Assembly: GCA_018873225.1 (NCBI GenBank) | Contig: JAEILZ010000002.1 | Coordinates: 5,890,001 to 5,954,000, forward strand | From: [Phialemoniopsis] sp. UDSM-2020 | Lineage: Eukaryota; Ascomycota; Sordariomycetes; Thyridiales; Thyridiaceae | Length of the DNA: 64,000 nucleotides | Direction: 5' to 3' | Part shown: piece after piece, positions 25,692 through 37,488 of the stretch | Layout: each line of letters starts with the position of its first letter | Position numbering within the stretch: the stretch's first letter is position 1 | Notes under the pieces: model-generated | The model's database searches: none | The model's input: the letters and a program-made list of their open reading frames with translations, nothing else | What the model was told of the DNA's origin: nothing | Program-made: the position numbers and the translations under genes

Positions 25692-26830
25692 TTAACCAGG
25701 GAGCTCCGCGACAGGACCCTGGCCGTCCCTCCTCCACCGCGCGCCCCACTGCTCCGCGCCCACCGGCGGCAGCGGCTTATCCTTGCCCTCCTCGTCGACG
25801 GGCGGCAGGCCGGGCGAGTGCGCCGCCGTAGTGGGGGTCGTGGGGTTGAGGTGCGTGTCCGCGAGCTCGGAGCGCATGCTCCACGGCCGCGCGGCGCGCG
25901 TGTCGAGCTCCGAGACGACCGTCGTGGCCGGCGTGCCGGGCGTGCCAGGCATAGTAGATCCCGCGGTGGTCGTTGCTGCACCACCGCCGCTGCTCGACTC
26001 CCTGCGCAGCTTGCCCTCGCCGTCGAGCTCCGAGCTGCCGCCGTCGCGCTGGCGCCGGCGGCGCTGGAAGAACATGAACGCGACGGCGGCGAGGAGGACG
26101 AGGCCTCCCGCCGCGACGCCGACGCCGATGCCGATCTTGGCGCCGGAGCTCATGCCTCCCGACGACGACGAGGGCGGCGGGGTGGCCGTCGCGCCGCCGG
26201 TCTGCGAAGAAGTCGGCGTGGTGTCCGAGGTGGTCGTCTGGCCGCCCGAGCCGGGAACGCTGTTGGTAGGGACATAGCCTGCGTTAAAGCCCATGCTGCC
26301 TCCGGGCGTGTTGGGCACGGTGGCCGTGTTGTCGAGGGTCGAGGGCGCGGTGAAGGCGACGGTGCGCGACGTCTTGGGGCACCAGCAGCTGTCGGCGGTT
26401 CCCAGGGTGGATTCCTTCTTCTTCTCCTCGCAGGCAACCCACTGGTTCGAGGTGCCGTTGCAGTAGACTAGGCCGGCCCATGGCTGGTCTGTTTGTTTGT
26501 TGAGGTGTGTTAGTTGAGGGTTATATTGGAGGGATTGAGAGCTCGAGTGAGGATCAGAAAGATGCTGGACTTGGGGGGAAACGTACCGGAAAATGCGCCC
26601 TTCTTAGGGCAGGCCTTGTCGGCGTAGTCGGGGTCGGAGCAGCCGGCTAGGTATGTGACACCGTAGCGGGCGTTGTAGCAGGCGTGGTTCAGAAGGCAGA
26701 CATCGTTGGCCTGGCAGCAGGTCTGACGGCCAAACAGGTCGTTTCCGCAGGGGAGAAATGAGTCGTCCGCCTTCTTGCCGGCAGCAAAGTAGCAGGTGCC
26801 GTTGCTGATGAGAGGATTCGGAGCGGCCAT
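25692..26830 (-). CDS. Single-span membrane protein with Cys-rich extracellular domain
   Basis: Exons in transcript order are 26830-26587 and 26488-25692, giving 346 residues. The N-terminal half contains many cysteines (CYF, TCCQ, CLLNHAC, AGC, SCWC) and is probably extracellular and disulphide-bonded. A Ser/Thr/Gly/Pro-rich stalk follows, then one membrane helix (IGIGVGVAAGGLVLLAAVAF) ended by an RRRRQR stop-transfer run and a disordered cytoplasmic tail. This layout is common in Pezizomycotina and resembles surface sensors, but I know no assigned function. The frame is open to an upstream ATG at 26923, which would add 31 residues and could supply a weak signal peptide; the chosen ATG gives no clear one. 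Confidence 0.75.
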
Positions 26831-28815
26831 CGCGACGGCGAGGTGGGATGTTGAGTAGGTGAATGAGGGTGAGGAAAGGTGGCGAAGGGATGCCCGTTTG
26901 CCCGGACGCGGCGCGGAGGACACCTCAGACCTGCGACTGAGGATCTATGTTCACACGCGATGAAGATGGGATCGTTCCGACTTTCCTCACGTTGTTTGGT
27001 CTCGTTGGAAAAGAGACGAGGAAACAGTCAATTCGGTGGAGAAGGGAGAGAAAAGAGTGGATGAGGTAGAAGGGTAAAGACGGAGCTCAGAACGAGGTGA
27101 GGTGGAAAAAAGAGTGGGTGGTGAGGCTGTCAGCTGTCGTCCCTCGTGGCGTGGAGGTGATGGCAAGGTGAGGATGGGATCAAATCCTGACCCAGATGTG
27201 ATGATGAAAGTGGCTCCCTGCAGCCACCGTTACAGATTAGTGAGGGAATGGAAGAAACGGCACAGCACAGAAGACAGAGAAGAGGAAAAGAGAAAAGGTC
27301 ACGCGTTTGGCTGGACCCCCTGCCGATCGGAGGGGACCTTTTTCGGTGGTTTCTATTCAGGTCAATGTGGAATACGAGCATTCGTGACGATCACCTCGAC
27401 CACGGCCTTGATTTACCGGGCTAGCAGCAAAAGTTCAGCAGCTCCAAGCCCGAGACAAGAACGGAAAGAAAAAACACTGGGGAACTGGGGACACTGGGGA
27501 ATCCACTTTCTTCACTTTTCCCTCTTCCTCGTTGCAATGTTACATGCCTGCTGGTGTTCTGTAACCTTCAAATCAATGGACGCCAGACCAGATATTTTCC
27601 ATCTTCCTCACAGTCTCTCTATGTATTCAGTGAGCGATATGCCAATGATGGCTGGGCTGTCACCCTGTTTTCTTGGCACACGCCATGCCGTTCTCCTCTT
27701 CCGCCGTCCTAAATCAGCCACCCGACACTGCACCTCCTACTACTTCGCATGCCCTGCCGCTTCCCGTAGAGACCTCCTCCAGACTACAAGTAGTGTGCCA
27801 CTAGACACTGAACCCAATTGGCTGTTCGGGTTTCGCATCTTGTTCCCTCCCTTGGCCTCACTTCTCTCCCTCCTCTCCCTCTTCTCGGCGTGTCTTCAAA
27901 AGTGTGACGACACTGTGGACACTCGCTAATCTTGGTCGCACCACTCTAATCGCAGCAAACCAGCACCGGCCAACAAGCACCCCCGCAGCCCCTAAATTTC
28001 CACTGCCCAATGCGCTGCCAGAGATTCCCATCAGCCAGCCTATGGCATTTGGCCAAGCCCTCCCAGCACTAATGCCCCACTACTCCGTAAAGGCCCGCCC
28101 CACTGATTTGCCTCTTTTTAGCAGCGCGCGGGCGGTGGCTGAGCTCGGCCGAGCATTGAAGATTACCACCAACACCAACAGTCCCAAACACTGGCAATTC
28201 TCGACTGCGGCTGGGGTTTGCGTGAGGATCTGGCAATCACTGATTATCCTCCCGACATGCCGCATCCATCTATGCATTTCTCTCCCCTTGTGCTAATCTC
28301 TGCGGAGTCCGGCAAGCACGTGGGGGGGGGCTATGCGCTGAGCTGTCCACCTCCTGCAGGAACGGCACAGGATTGAACGGATCAAGGACCCTGCACAAGT
28401 GGCCAGCCCTCTCTCGTGTGGCTGCATGAAGCCCGTTACATGTACCACCAACGGCACTCTGGCTTGTGCGGCGTGGTCTTACCCTGAAACGGGGCCACCG
28501 GAGCTGTCACGGTGAGAAGTGACATGCGAGTGCCCGAACTCCTCTTTTCCTTTTGCCGGTGCGTGCCACCAGCATTCCAGGCCTTAGTTGGGCGTTCCAT
28601 TCAGTATTTCCGATCGAAGCGACATTCCACAAATCCACGTTCACTCCACCAGGTGAAGTGTGGTCGAGCTCAGATGGTATCCTTATTAAGACTTGGTGGT
28701 TAAATTCGCTACCTCCTTCCTGACTAGAAATAACATTTCGACAAAGAGAAAAGTCTGCAATCGTATCATCGTGCTGGAGCTCGCGTTGAGATTTGGTTGA
28801 CAAGAGACACGATGT
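26831..28815. other. Intergenic, about 2 kb
   Basis: Promoter side of the Cys-rich membrane protein and 3' flank of the first C2H2 gene. It contains pyrimidine-rich tracts (around 27840-27890) and a run of eight or more G near 28321. The longest frame (27102-27929, plus) starts at a non-ATG codon and has no protein-like composition, so it is not called. Confidence 0.5.
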
Positions 28816-30183
28816 TTATGGCACCGGTGTGTCGTGTATGCACATCCCCCACCAGCCGCTTTCTTCGGTCTCATCCGAAGGATGGAAACCGTGTTCCGCC
28901 GCCGTCTTCAAATTGAGGGCATTCTGAGAAGTCTCACGTGTATCATCGTTCCAGGGCACTTCCTCTTCAGCCCTAGTCACATCATGTTGCAGGCACCGTC
29001 CGCCTCTGGATGGGGTCAAGAAATCCCAGAAAAGCAAGGGCTCTTGATGAACACCTGCTCCCTTGGCTAATTCACCACTCAAGCCACCGACCGCCACATC
29101 AAAGACACTTGTCGCCCCATCACCAGACCACGGATAATCCAAGTCAACCACGGTGTAATCATCGGTCAAGGTGGCAGCCCTGGTCGTTTCTGATACGAGC
29201 GGGTGCACCTCAGGCGGGTGGTAAAGTACCGTCGGAGCACCGTGCAAAGTTCGATCCTTATCAGCGTCGTATTGACAATGGGTCAATGGTTGAGGATCGT
29301 CACGCTTAACAGTAGTGAAAAGTTTAGGTCCGAAGGCACTGAAGGTTGTCAAGGTCGGAATGGATGGATGCGTGGTACTGATTGAGTCTGATTTGGATAA
29401 ATCAGAGTCGCGGCCTAGGACACGTCGACGGCAGTCGTCCAAGAATTCATCAAACAATCTAAGGTTCTCGGAGACAACAACATCCACTTCGAGTAAGCTG
29501 GTTGAGGCGCGTGGCGTCGCTGCTAACTTCGAAAAGAATCTCGGAGCATGAGCTTGTACGTCGTCGCACAACATCGTGTAGGCTTTCCGTACGGCTTCTT
29601 CTCGTATGGTAGCTTGGTAAGGCGATTCGGGCTTAGTTGCGTCGGGAAACAGTATGTCCCAAACTTGGAACCACTGAGTTTCAATGTCAAGCTTGTAATT
29701 GACGCGACGACTCAGGGCGATGCTCTGCCAAAGACTGACACCCTCAGGAGGGCTGAAGTCCGCGGGTCTCGTACATTGGTCTGCCTGAATGTGGCTTTCG
29801 CAGTCCTTCGATTCGTCAAAGGTCTTACCGCATCTTGGACAGTTTATCGAACGGTGCCTGCGAGTGAGATGCTGCTTTACGTCTCGTATCCTGGTGAGCC
29901 TGAGCGAGACGCATTTCGAATACTTGTCGTTGTTGAATTTGTAAAATGGGCAGGCTAAAGTTGGGTCTGAAGACTTTGTGGTAGGCTCAACCTCGTCGTG
30001 ATTGCCGATTTCACTACGGTCGTTAACAGTTTCAACATCAACCTTCTCAGCTGGATGTATAAGACCGGATGGCAGCGCTTGCGATGGTATGGGCCGGACC
30101 CGACTTCGTGGCACCCGTGTATAGGGCTTCCTCACCCTAGATGGACGTGCCTTACACGGCAGCTGGTGCTTGGAGACAGACAT
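28816..30183 (-). CDS. C2H2-type zinc-finger protein, fungal-specific
   Basis: A single-exon gene of 455 residues. A basic N-terminus of about 75 residues precedes a zinc-finger block: ACPFYKFNNDKYSKC, then DVKQHLTRRH, then CPRCGKTF with later CESHIQADQC. This is a degenerate tandem C2H2 arrangement known from large fungal families of putative nuclear proteins. A conserved segment WFQVWDILFPDATKPESPY follows; the C-terminus is poorly conserved and probably disordered. It is clearly related to the next minus-strand gene (31988-32944). DNA or RNA binding is likely; the target is unknown. Confidence 0.8.
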   Translation of the reverse strand: MSVSKHQLPCKARPSRVRKPYTRVPRSRVRPIPSQALPSGLIHPAEKVDVETVNDRSEIGNHDEVEPTTKSSDPTLACPFYKFNNDKYSKCVSLRLTRIRDVKQHLTRRHRSINCPRCGKTFDESKDCESHIQADQCTRPADFSPPEGVSLWQSIALSRRVNYKLDIETQWFQVWDILFPDATKPESPYQATIREEAVRKAYTMLCDDVQAHAPRFFSKLAATPRASTSLLEVDVVVSENLRLFDEFLDDCRRRVLGRDSDLSKSDSISTTHPSIPTLTTFSAFGPKLFTTVKRDDPQPLTHCQYDADKDRTLHGAPTVLYHPPEVHPLVSETTRAATLTDDYTVVDLDYPWSGDGATSVFDVAVGGLSGELAKGAGVHQEPLLFWDFLTPSRGGRCLQHDVTRAEEEVPWNDDTRETSQNALNLKTAAEHGFHPSDETEESGWWGMCIHDTPVP

Positions 30184-31987
30184 AATGTGTCGCTGGGGTT
30201 GATCGGACTAATAAGGAAGAACTTCAATGATCAAAAAGACGGGGACTGGACAAGTTGAGTATGGAGCCTTCAGGCATGGAGACACTGACCAAGGGAATAA
30301 GAATGGACCTCTTTTATAAAAAGAAAGGGATGTCCCAAAATGATATTTTCCAGGTCAAGGACGTCCCATGTTAAAGATTCACGCCTTGATTCAAAGCACC
30401 TATGGCTCTTTACACCCCTCCAGCCTCGAGAAGAAAGTGCCCCGCAAGCCAAGAGACTAGCGCTACTCTCGAAAGGTCACATATATGCATATCTGCATGA
30501 CATAAGTACCGAGACAGGGGGTGAGCTGCAGGTGTGAAGGAGTGAACACAATTCGAATCTGCTGCTATACCTCCATGGCCGCCTAGAACTAGCCTGAGTG
30601 GTGTGTCGAGCCTGTGCTTTCAAAGTGATTGACACAGCAATGCGGCCGCCGTGGGTGAGATCTGCACCCAAAATTACCGTATCTGGAGAGGATCTACAAA
30701 CGATTGAGGGCGAACCGCCCCGATCAGCTCGACGCTCACTTGAGGCTGACAGTTGAGGAGCACAAGAGTCGTGTTCTTGAAGGCTGAAAGGTGCAAACCG
30801 AGACGGCAGACTCGTCATGTCCTGAAAAGGTTTTGCAATTAGACATCGCATCAACTGCGTTCGATGATAAGGTCCCGATCTGATAATTTCCATGGTCAAA
30901 AACACGATGTGCAGTTTTATGCGCATCAGGCACGTCTCCCCGCCGTGGGCCTTTCGCAGACTGAAATTACATGTGAAATCATGTAATTCTTCAAGCATTT
31001 CCAACGAGACTGAGAATCGTAGTTTGCAAGCCTTTGGTATTGGCATTGTAATCAAATGTCGAATACATGTTGAATGGAAAGCTGGCTATTACGCCATCGA
31101 TACTGGATTGCTATTTGGAAAAAGCACAATCCCCATTCTACCTCGTCACTCGTCACTACATTGTTCAGGGACTTCATTCTATACCAGAGGCCGAGAAAGT
31201 AATCCATGCTTTGTAAATAGAAATATGAGAAGTCTTTGTGGTGCAAGAGTAATTCGCCATGACTTGAGTTGCCCTAATGCCCTAAAGTGATGTTTGGCAC
31301 CTGGATTGAGGTGAATGAAGACGTGTGCATGATGAAGTAATTCTGCTTTTATTCTGATAGAAATCCAGGTAGTCCGAATGAAGTGGTCCCCAATTCAGTC
31401 GCTCTGAAGCAGTCAATCAACTAGGCCAGGTGCAAGGTTGGTGCTCTCGTTGATGAATGTGAATGCTGGCTTTGCGTTGCCGCTGATAATCGACCAAGGG
31501 GAACAACTCCTCAAAATGAGTGACCGAGCAGGTGAGGTGATCCCGGTGGCTAAAGTGGGTTTGGGAATATTAATCTCAGATACTGAGCCATTCCTCATCC
31601 TCCTCAGGACTTCGATACGACGGGTGAGGCAGTGCGATATTTCTTCGCCCTGCTGCAAGACCCGCATTGCCAGTATAGTCTGTGTCGTCATCGTATTTTA
31701 TTTTGCATTGGCAGTTGAACGACGAACACGGAATGCGCCGCCAATGGCTTTGGCTGCCCCGAGGTCGTAGTGTCAATCTGTGCTGAAGGCGATTGGGTAG
31801 TAAAGCAGACGAGAGACTCGGAGCTTGAATGGTCTGTGGAAAAGAAATCATCATCTGGGTGAAATAGGAACAGCACCAAAGAACGGTGACGATGGTCCAG
31901 TTATGATAATAAACGCCCGTAGCAGTGATCTTCATGAAGTCTTCTAGTCAGTTCCTGCAACTTAAGAGGAGACTCCTTCGCACCGGA
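30184..31987. other. Intergenic, 1.8 kb
   Basis: Lies between the two related C2H2 genes. Several short frames exist on both strands but none has splice support or recognisable motifs. AT-rich; no repeat family was recognised. Confidence 0.5.
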
Positions 31988-32944
31988 TCAAGACGATATT
32001 CGAATAGAAGTCGGGGAGCCATTGTTCGTGGCTCTCGAGCGAGATTGTTCCTCATCGTGAAAAGGCTGATCTGGACCGGTTCCTTCAGTTGCGAACTCAG
32101 GAGCATCCAATCGCGCGGAAAGCGAGCGCGTGTTGGACCCCTCGGAAATGGGAAGAGCGTCAGAAGGTCCGAAGAAAGGGTCTGAACTCGGTGACGTAGG
32201 TGTTGACAAATGGCCGGATCCATCCCGTCTACGTGATACGTACGCCTCGAGAGTTGGGTCCCACTCCACCATGTGATCCGATGCGAGAAACGAAAGATCA
32301 TCCTGCTCAAGAACATCATGATGGGGTGGCGGGCGCAACACCATGGATAAGATATCCGTCGCCATTCGCTCGGGAGAAGGTCGATGATTTGAGGAAGGGT
32401 CGTGGCTGCTAAGATGTTCGTTGAGATATTGGAGTACTGGTTCGCTATGACCGTGATCGTGTAGGAATTGCATGTACCGACGCTGCGTATTCAAAAGCTC
32501 GCCCGTGAGATCGCTTTGCACATAGGCCGAGGTTGGCCGAACTTTGCCCGGGAAAAGAACATCCCATATGCTGAACCACCGGTCCTCCGGTGTTAATGTG
32601 CGTCGAATATGACGAAGTTGTGCATACTGATCCTCAGTTATCCCACTATGGTGATAACTTTGAGGTCGACAATTCTGTGCTCTGATGTGGTCATCGCGGT
32701 CTGTACGAGTCTCAAAGACCATACCGCAGACCGGGCAGTGAATTGGTTGTGATTCATGCGCACGGCGGATGTGCTGTACGACGAAACTTGTGTCGGTCAA
32801 GTTGTTCGTTAGGCAACAACTCCTGTACTTGATCGGGTTCAACTTGTAAAAGGGACAGGCGAAGAGATGGGAACTATCTCGTCGCTTTGCCTTGCTCCTT
32901 GCTAACCCAACGCCTCCTCTTCCACTACCATCGATATCTCTCAT
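31988..32944 (-). CDS. C2H2-type zinc-finger protein, paralogue of the neighbouring gene
   Basis: From the first in-frame ATG (32944) the protein has 318 residues. It repeats the layout of the 28816-30183 gene: FACPFYKLNPIKYRSC, VVQHIRRAH, CPVCGMVF and WFSIWDVLFPGKVRPTSAY match position by position. The frame stays open upstream to about 33193 with Ser/Gly-rich sequence but no ATG, so an upstream exon and intron may supply the true start; the N-terminus is therefore uncertain. The C-terminal half differs from the paralogue and looks disordered. Confidence 0.7.
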   Translation of the reverse strand: MRDIDGSGRGGVGLARSKAKRRDSSHLFACPFYKLNPIKYRSCCLTNNLTDTSFVVQHIRRAHESQPIHCPVCGMVFETRTDRDDHIRAQNCRPQSYHHSGITEDQYAQLRHIRRTLTPEDRWFSIWDVLFPGKVRPTSAYVQSDLTGELLNTQRRYMQFLHDHGHSEPVLQYLNEHLSSHDPSSNHRPSPERMATDILSMVLRPPPHHDVLEQDDLSFLASDHMVEWDPTLEAYVSRRRDGSGHLSTPTSPSSDPFFGPSDALPISEGSNTRSLSARLDAPEFATEGTGPDQPFHDEEQSRSRATNNGSPTSIRISS

Positions 32945-34264
32945 ACCAGGCTGCTTTGATCGACCGCTTGAAAATTTCGTGTATTTGCGAATCTCGGAAG
33001 GTTCGCTTGTGTGCCGTGACTGATCCCTTCCGGATCCGTTGCCCGCGGAAGTCGACACCTGACCATCGGTGGATGAGAAGTTGGGGAGAAGAGTCCTTTT
33101 GGGAAATAAATCGTAGTAGTAAAGAAGCCCGATAAATCCCCAAATGTAGTAAAACCCGTCATGAGCGGTGTCCGAGAAGGTTAAAGGGTGCACAGAGAGT
33201 AGAAAGCAACCGGTCGGAAGATAGTCCTTGACCTATGTTATAATTAGCCGATCCATAACAAAAGGGATTCTCGGAGCACTGCGCTAACCACTGTTGGTGT
33301 CTTTGGTTTCAGAATACAAGCATTGCTGTCGGAATGGCTTCCCAATGACTGTAACAGGTCTGGGAAGCAACCCTGGCCTTGAATACTCCAATAATTCATC
33401 GAATCTATCGAGTCCTGCTCGCGACCCATGACTGCAATCGGGAACTTCGCAATGGATGGCATTGATTGTGTGCCCATCTTGAGCAATCACTAGCTAAATA
33501 TACCCAAATGTACCAGCTGTTGCCCCGTACTTGATAGCAAGAATGTAAATGGATTGTGCAGTAGGTTTGCTGTCCTTTGCCAGGCTTACCAAACACGTAG
33601 ATATTCTTCTCAGAAGGGTGAGAGAATATGATTTAAGTGTGAGGCAGAAATTGAGCGGCTTGCTGGGTCTTGAACACCGCCTCAATTTGGCGCGAGGCCA
33701 ACGAAAACACATTTGTGTTTTTGCATCTAATTGGTCGAGCCACCCTGAGCCAATGACATGTCACAACAGGAACAACAGCAGCCCCCGCTTAATCATCCTG
33801 TAACTATTCGTCCAGGGTGCACCCATCGATGGTCATGTGAAGCAGATTATCTTGGAGCAATCCGCGAGCCTTCAACCCCACATCCCCACAATGGGCAATG
33901 CAGTTGAGCCAGGATCTGTCACCAAGCCAGATTGATCGTGGTCTCGGTGGGGCCTCGCTCAGGTCAAACTCAAGGTAAGAGCCTTCTTTTCCTGGAGCCC
34001 GGAGGAATCAGGATGGCAGGTCTTGAGCGGGAGGATCCATGCGCTTCCCGCTTCCAAGATTCCGCCCTGGAGACATGATTTTGTTCTACGAGTCGCAACT
34101 CTGCGAGACGCTGTGGTTCGAATCCGTTGCTTCAGAATCGGGCGAGTTGAAACAAATTCTTTATGTGCCCTGGTGTCTTTGTCACAAACATTCACGGCTC
34201 TCAAGTGGTGAAAGTCTTTGACACTCCGATTCTATACGAGTTCTGGCATAAGATCTCAAACAAT
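32945..34264. other. Intergenic, 1.3 kb
   Basis: May include an unresolved 5' exon of the C2H2 gene (up to about 33193). The rest shows no supported gene. Confidence 0.4.
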
Positions 34265-34435
34265 ATGCCTACTGCAGCACAGAAGCTCGAAGTTCTGGTC
34301 GCTGGAGCTGGCCTTGAGGGGCTCGCATCTGGTCTCGCCTTGCAGACTGATGGCCACTAAGCTCACACCGTTGATGCCACCGCCGAGTTCGCTGAGGCCG
34401 GGGCTGGCATCTCCATGCCACCCATCTTCTCAATG
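34265..34435 (+). pseudogene. Decayed 5' fragment of a FAD monooxygenase
   Basis: The translation begins MPTAAQKLEVLVAGAGLEGL and matches the start of the intact gene at 37489 (MPTAARKLNVLVVGAGLGGL). It carries a TAA stop at 34358-34360 where the intact copy has CAA (Gln), and similarity continues past the stop in the same frame through DATAEFAEAGAGI and MPP. The flavin-binding Gly before the last glycine is Glu here, which should impair FAD binding. Similarity ends near 34435, so only about 57 of 427 codons remain. It is a broken partial duplicate 3 kb from its parent-like copy. Confidence 0.85.
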
Positions 34436-34810
34436 TTTTCCTTTCTAATTTCACATGTTTGAAGAGTGGTGCCTGTGTGCCCATTATTGACCGGATTATC
34501 TAAGTGGGCAATTATTGAAGACGAAGGTTCGTGGGTAATGCGATATGTATGTTTTCTATTCTGCACATCCTAATCGAGCTGGTTCAACTACTTTGGTCTT
34601 AATCTGTATCTCTATGCAAGCCTCCGTTGCCTCGTTCATGTTTATGCGGCAGACTAGGGGAGTGCAATCTCTCGATAACTGCGTCTAGTAATAGAGAAAC
34701 TAAATGTTGCTGTACAAGAGTCAAATACCATGTTGGAACCGAAAGTCAAACGGAGAAGAACTTCGTACAGCCAGATGACACGCTTCGGCACCCTCTTCAG
34801 CGCAACGCAG
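34436..34810. other. Intergenic, 375 bp
   Basis: Flank between the pseudogene fragment and the converging HPP gene. Nothing further was recognised. Confidence 0.5.
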
Positions 34811-35815
34811 TCACTGTCTCTGATCATACTCATTGGCTTCAGTCTGATCCAAAGAAACACCTTCCTCAATCCGAAGTGCGGTTGCAATTTCTCGTTCCTC
34901 ACGCGCTCGCTCTTGCCTCTTCTGCTCCTTTGTTGCTGAAACAAATACTTTACCAGGCCTCCACCAGAAGACTGGATAACGGCGGCGGCCAACGTTGTTG
35001 ATAAGCATAGCCCACCCGAGCATGATAAGGGATGAGGCCAGTATGACGGGCAGGTACCGCCAGGAGAGCGTGACGACCTCTGGCTGAACAGCAGCATTGA
35101 GGCCAGTTGCACCGGACCTTTTTGATAGACGCTGTTAGCATATGCAAAGACATTCAGCGTTGAGAGAATTTACTCACGGTGGGTGCACTGCACCGATCAG
35201 GAACTGAGCGAGGGCCGATGTAGCCATGGATATGGCCCCGTTGACGAAAACGTTGCCGTGAAAGCCGCCCTCGTCAAGAGATGGATGGTACGAAGGGTTG
35301 AGAACAAAGAGTCTTGTTATCCATGTGCCCATCAAAGCAGATACAAAGTGACCTAGAACAAAGTTCCTGGGCTGGGCTAGGGGGGACTCAATGGCAGAGA
35401 AAAGCAACACAGCCGAGGCACCGAACGATGTTATGATAATGGGTGCATGATATACCTCCGAGAAGGCCGTGTTGGCCGACATGATGGCTTCGATAAGGAG
35501 GATGCCACCGAATGAGCCGACCCAGGTGAAGATACACACCTCCAGCTTCAGAGGGATGTGTTTGAGCCACGAAAATGGCGGAAAAGGAAGAGGATCATAT
35601 GGTGGCTGAGCAGAGGGCGGCCTGTATCCAGTGAAGCGGGCAAGATGACCCGGTAGACGGGCACGATAATCTTCGGCCAACCTCCACCGCTCTTTCCCCG
35701 CCTCAATTTTCGATTTGATGCTTGTCTTTTCTGCTGGAGTCATTTTGCGAGGTAGGCAATAGGAATAATGATTCTTCTCATATCCTGCTGGCTTGCAAAG
35801 CCTCCAGATCTTCAT
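34811..35815 (-). CDS. HPP-family integral membrane protein
   Basis: Exons in transcript order are 35815-35178 and 35117-34811, giving 314 residues. Several hydrophobic helices follow a cytosolic N-terminus: LEVCIFTWVGSFGGILLIEAIM, APIIITSFGASAVLLFSAI, NFVLGHFVSALMGTWITRLF and a final LPVILASSLIMLGWAMLI. The family motif GAVHPPSGATGLNA is created by the splice, and the related FGASA and QPRNFVLGH segments are present. Bacterial and plant HPP proteins have been linked to nitrite transport; the fungal role is unknown. The C-terminus is charged and probably cytosolic. An internal ATG (35743) could be an alternative start. Confidence 0.88.
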
Positions 35816-37488
35816 TTATCTTATACCTTCTCGTTTTCATTCTTGCAAAACGATCAGCTTGATCCGTGACATCATGCTCTTAATATGGTCATGCGTCGGA
35901 AAGCGCCAACATGTGATTTGTATCCCAAACCCCATTGCTGATCAGATCGACAGTTTAAACCTTGTCCAATGCTGGGTAAGCTAGGTGTCCAACATAATTG
36001 AAGGTCGGAATTTGAGAGTTTGCGCTAACAAATTCCCGGCTTTCCCGGCCGGCTTGGCACTTCCGTTGTTGCCGGCTCGCGACGGCGTACCCGACTTACC
36101 CGCCCCGCCGCTCCGGACCTACCGGTCCGTCGCCGAATGCATCACCGATCAGGATTTGCGAATGATCACTTGAATTCTTGTCGTTCACTGGCCATGCTTT
36201 CCGCATCCGATGGTGAAGATAGTGGAAGAACTTCCACTGAACACGAGGATGGCGACAAGCGTGATCCGTAAAAGGCCATATAGTAGTAGTTTTAATCATT
36301 CAATAACTCCCTTGACAGCCACTGCTGAGTCTCATTTTGAGGACTGGATGCCCTCAACGGATGTATCACTTGCACCCAATCCATGCGTTTTTCATCAAGC
36401 CCTTTGGTTGCATCAACACCTGGATAATTCTGGCATGCCAGACACGACAGACGTCCATATTATCCCCCCCGTGCAACAAGTACCACGGCTTGAACCTGGA
36501 AGCAAAGACAGAAGGCATGCATCCCCTGGAGCGAATCTCCACGACCACAGCCATCGTTATCATCAGCACCACCATCCCCACCACAAACCAAGCGACCGGG
36601 ACCCTGGTTACAGTATTCCAGACAGCTGGAGTCATCTGACCGAGGTGGCGCCCATTCTTCCAGTGGAGAATCCCGGCGAATCTTCGCTGTATAGGCATAG
36701 AACCTTGGAAGACTTTCGGCGCTTGGAGCACAGCCTCGAAATTGAACGTCAAGGAAGAATTGGTTCACACCGGGGGGACGAGACGTTTCAGCGTCAACGG
36801 GAAAGTGATCAGTTCCTGGAAGCTGGAGGGCGAAGCAAGCGCTGGTGTTCATTTGCCCAGTGCATTATGATGTGACTGATTATTAATGAGGCCTGTAAGA
36901 TTCGTAAATCTATTTGATATATACAATGTCTGGTCTAGTCCGCCCAATACCATCAGTCTTGACAAATACCATGCTTAAATTATGGCCCAGGAACATACCG
37001 GACTTCATCACCACTGGTACCCTCTGCCTTTGGTGAGTTGCGCAAGCCTCGGTGGTTTGATCGCGTTGGAACTGATACCGCTGCACAAGCACATGTCTTT
37101 GGGAAAGCCTTGGAACAGACTAAATTGACCACATCTTACTAATGCCAAGTACGGTAGTGGCAGATTTTGTGCCTGTGATCCGGGGTCCTTGGTATGGTTC
37201 GGGCGGAATGCCTGCCTCGCGATTAGCACTTCCGCTTACATGACTCCGCTTGGAGACATGATTCCGGTGCACCAGAGTTGCCCCACAACACGATCCTGTG
37301 ATGCTTGGACGTTGATTGCTACATTGAAATCGAAGTACTGGGATATATTTCATTCGAATCCCTGATGTCTGTGTCATCTTGGGATGCTTATACCATCACT
37401 CCCAAGATTATGCGCCACTTCGTGAAGCATAAACTTCCCTGCAAACCTCGAGTCAGAGACGGCTTACAGCAAGGCAATCGCAGTAAAA
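35816..37488. other. Intergenic, 1.7 kb
   Basis: Between the HPP gene and the intact monooxygenase. A 221-codon plus frame (36210-36875) and overlapping minus frames, one with a hydrophobic helix, are open but without motifs or splice support, so none is called. Confidence 0.45.

Noticed and set aside
27102..27929. 275-codon plus-strand frame
   Set aside because: Begins at a non-ATG codon in a promoter-like, pyrimidine-rich region; composition does not look like a protein.
34112..34130. GGTTCGAATCC, resembling a tRNA T-loop
   Set aside because: The neighbouring bases do not form a 5-bp stem and no cloverleaf was found.
36210..36875. 221-codon plus-strand frame and overlapping minus frames with a hydrophobic helix
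   Set aside because: His/Pro-rich composition, no motif or splice signals, and competing frames on both strands; not distinguishable from chance.
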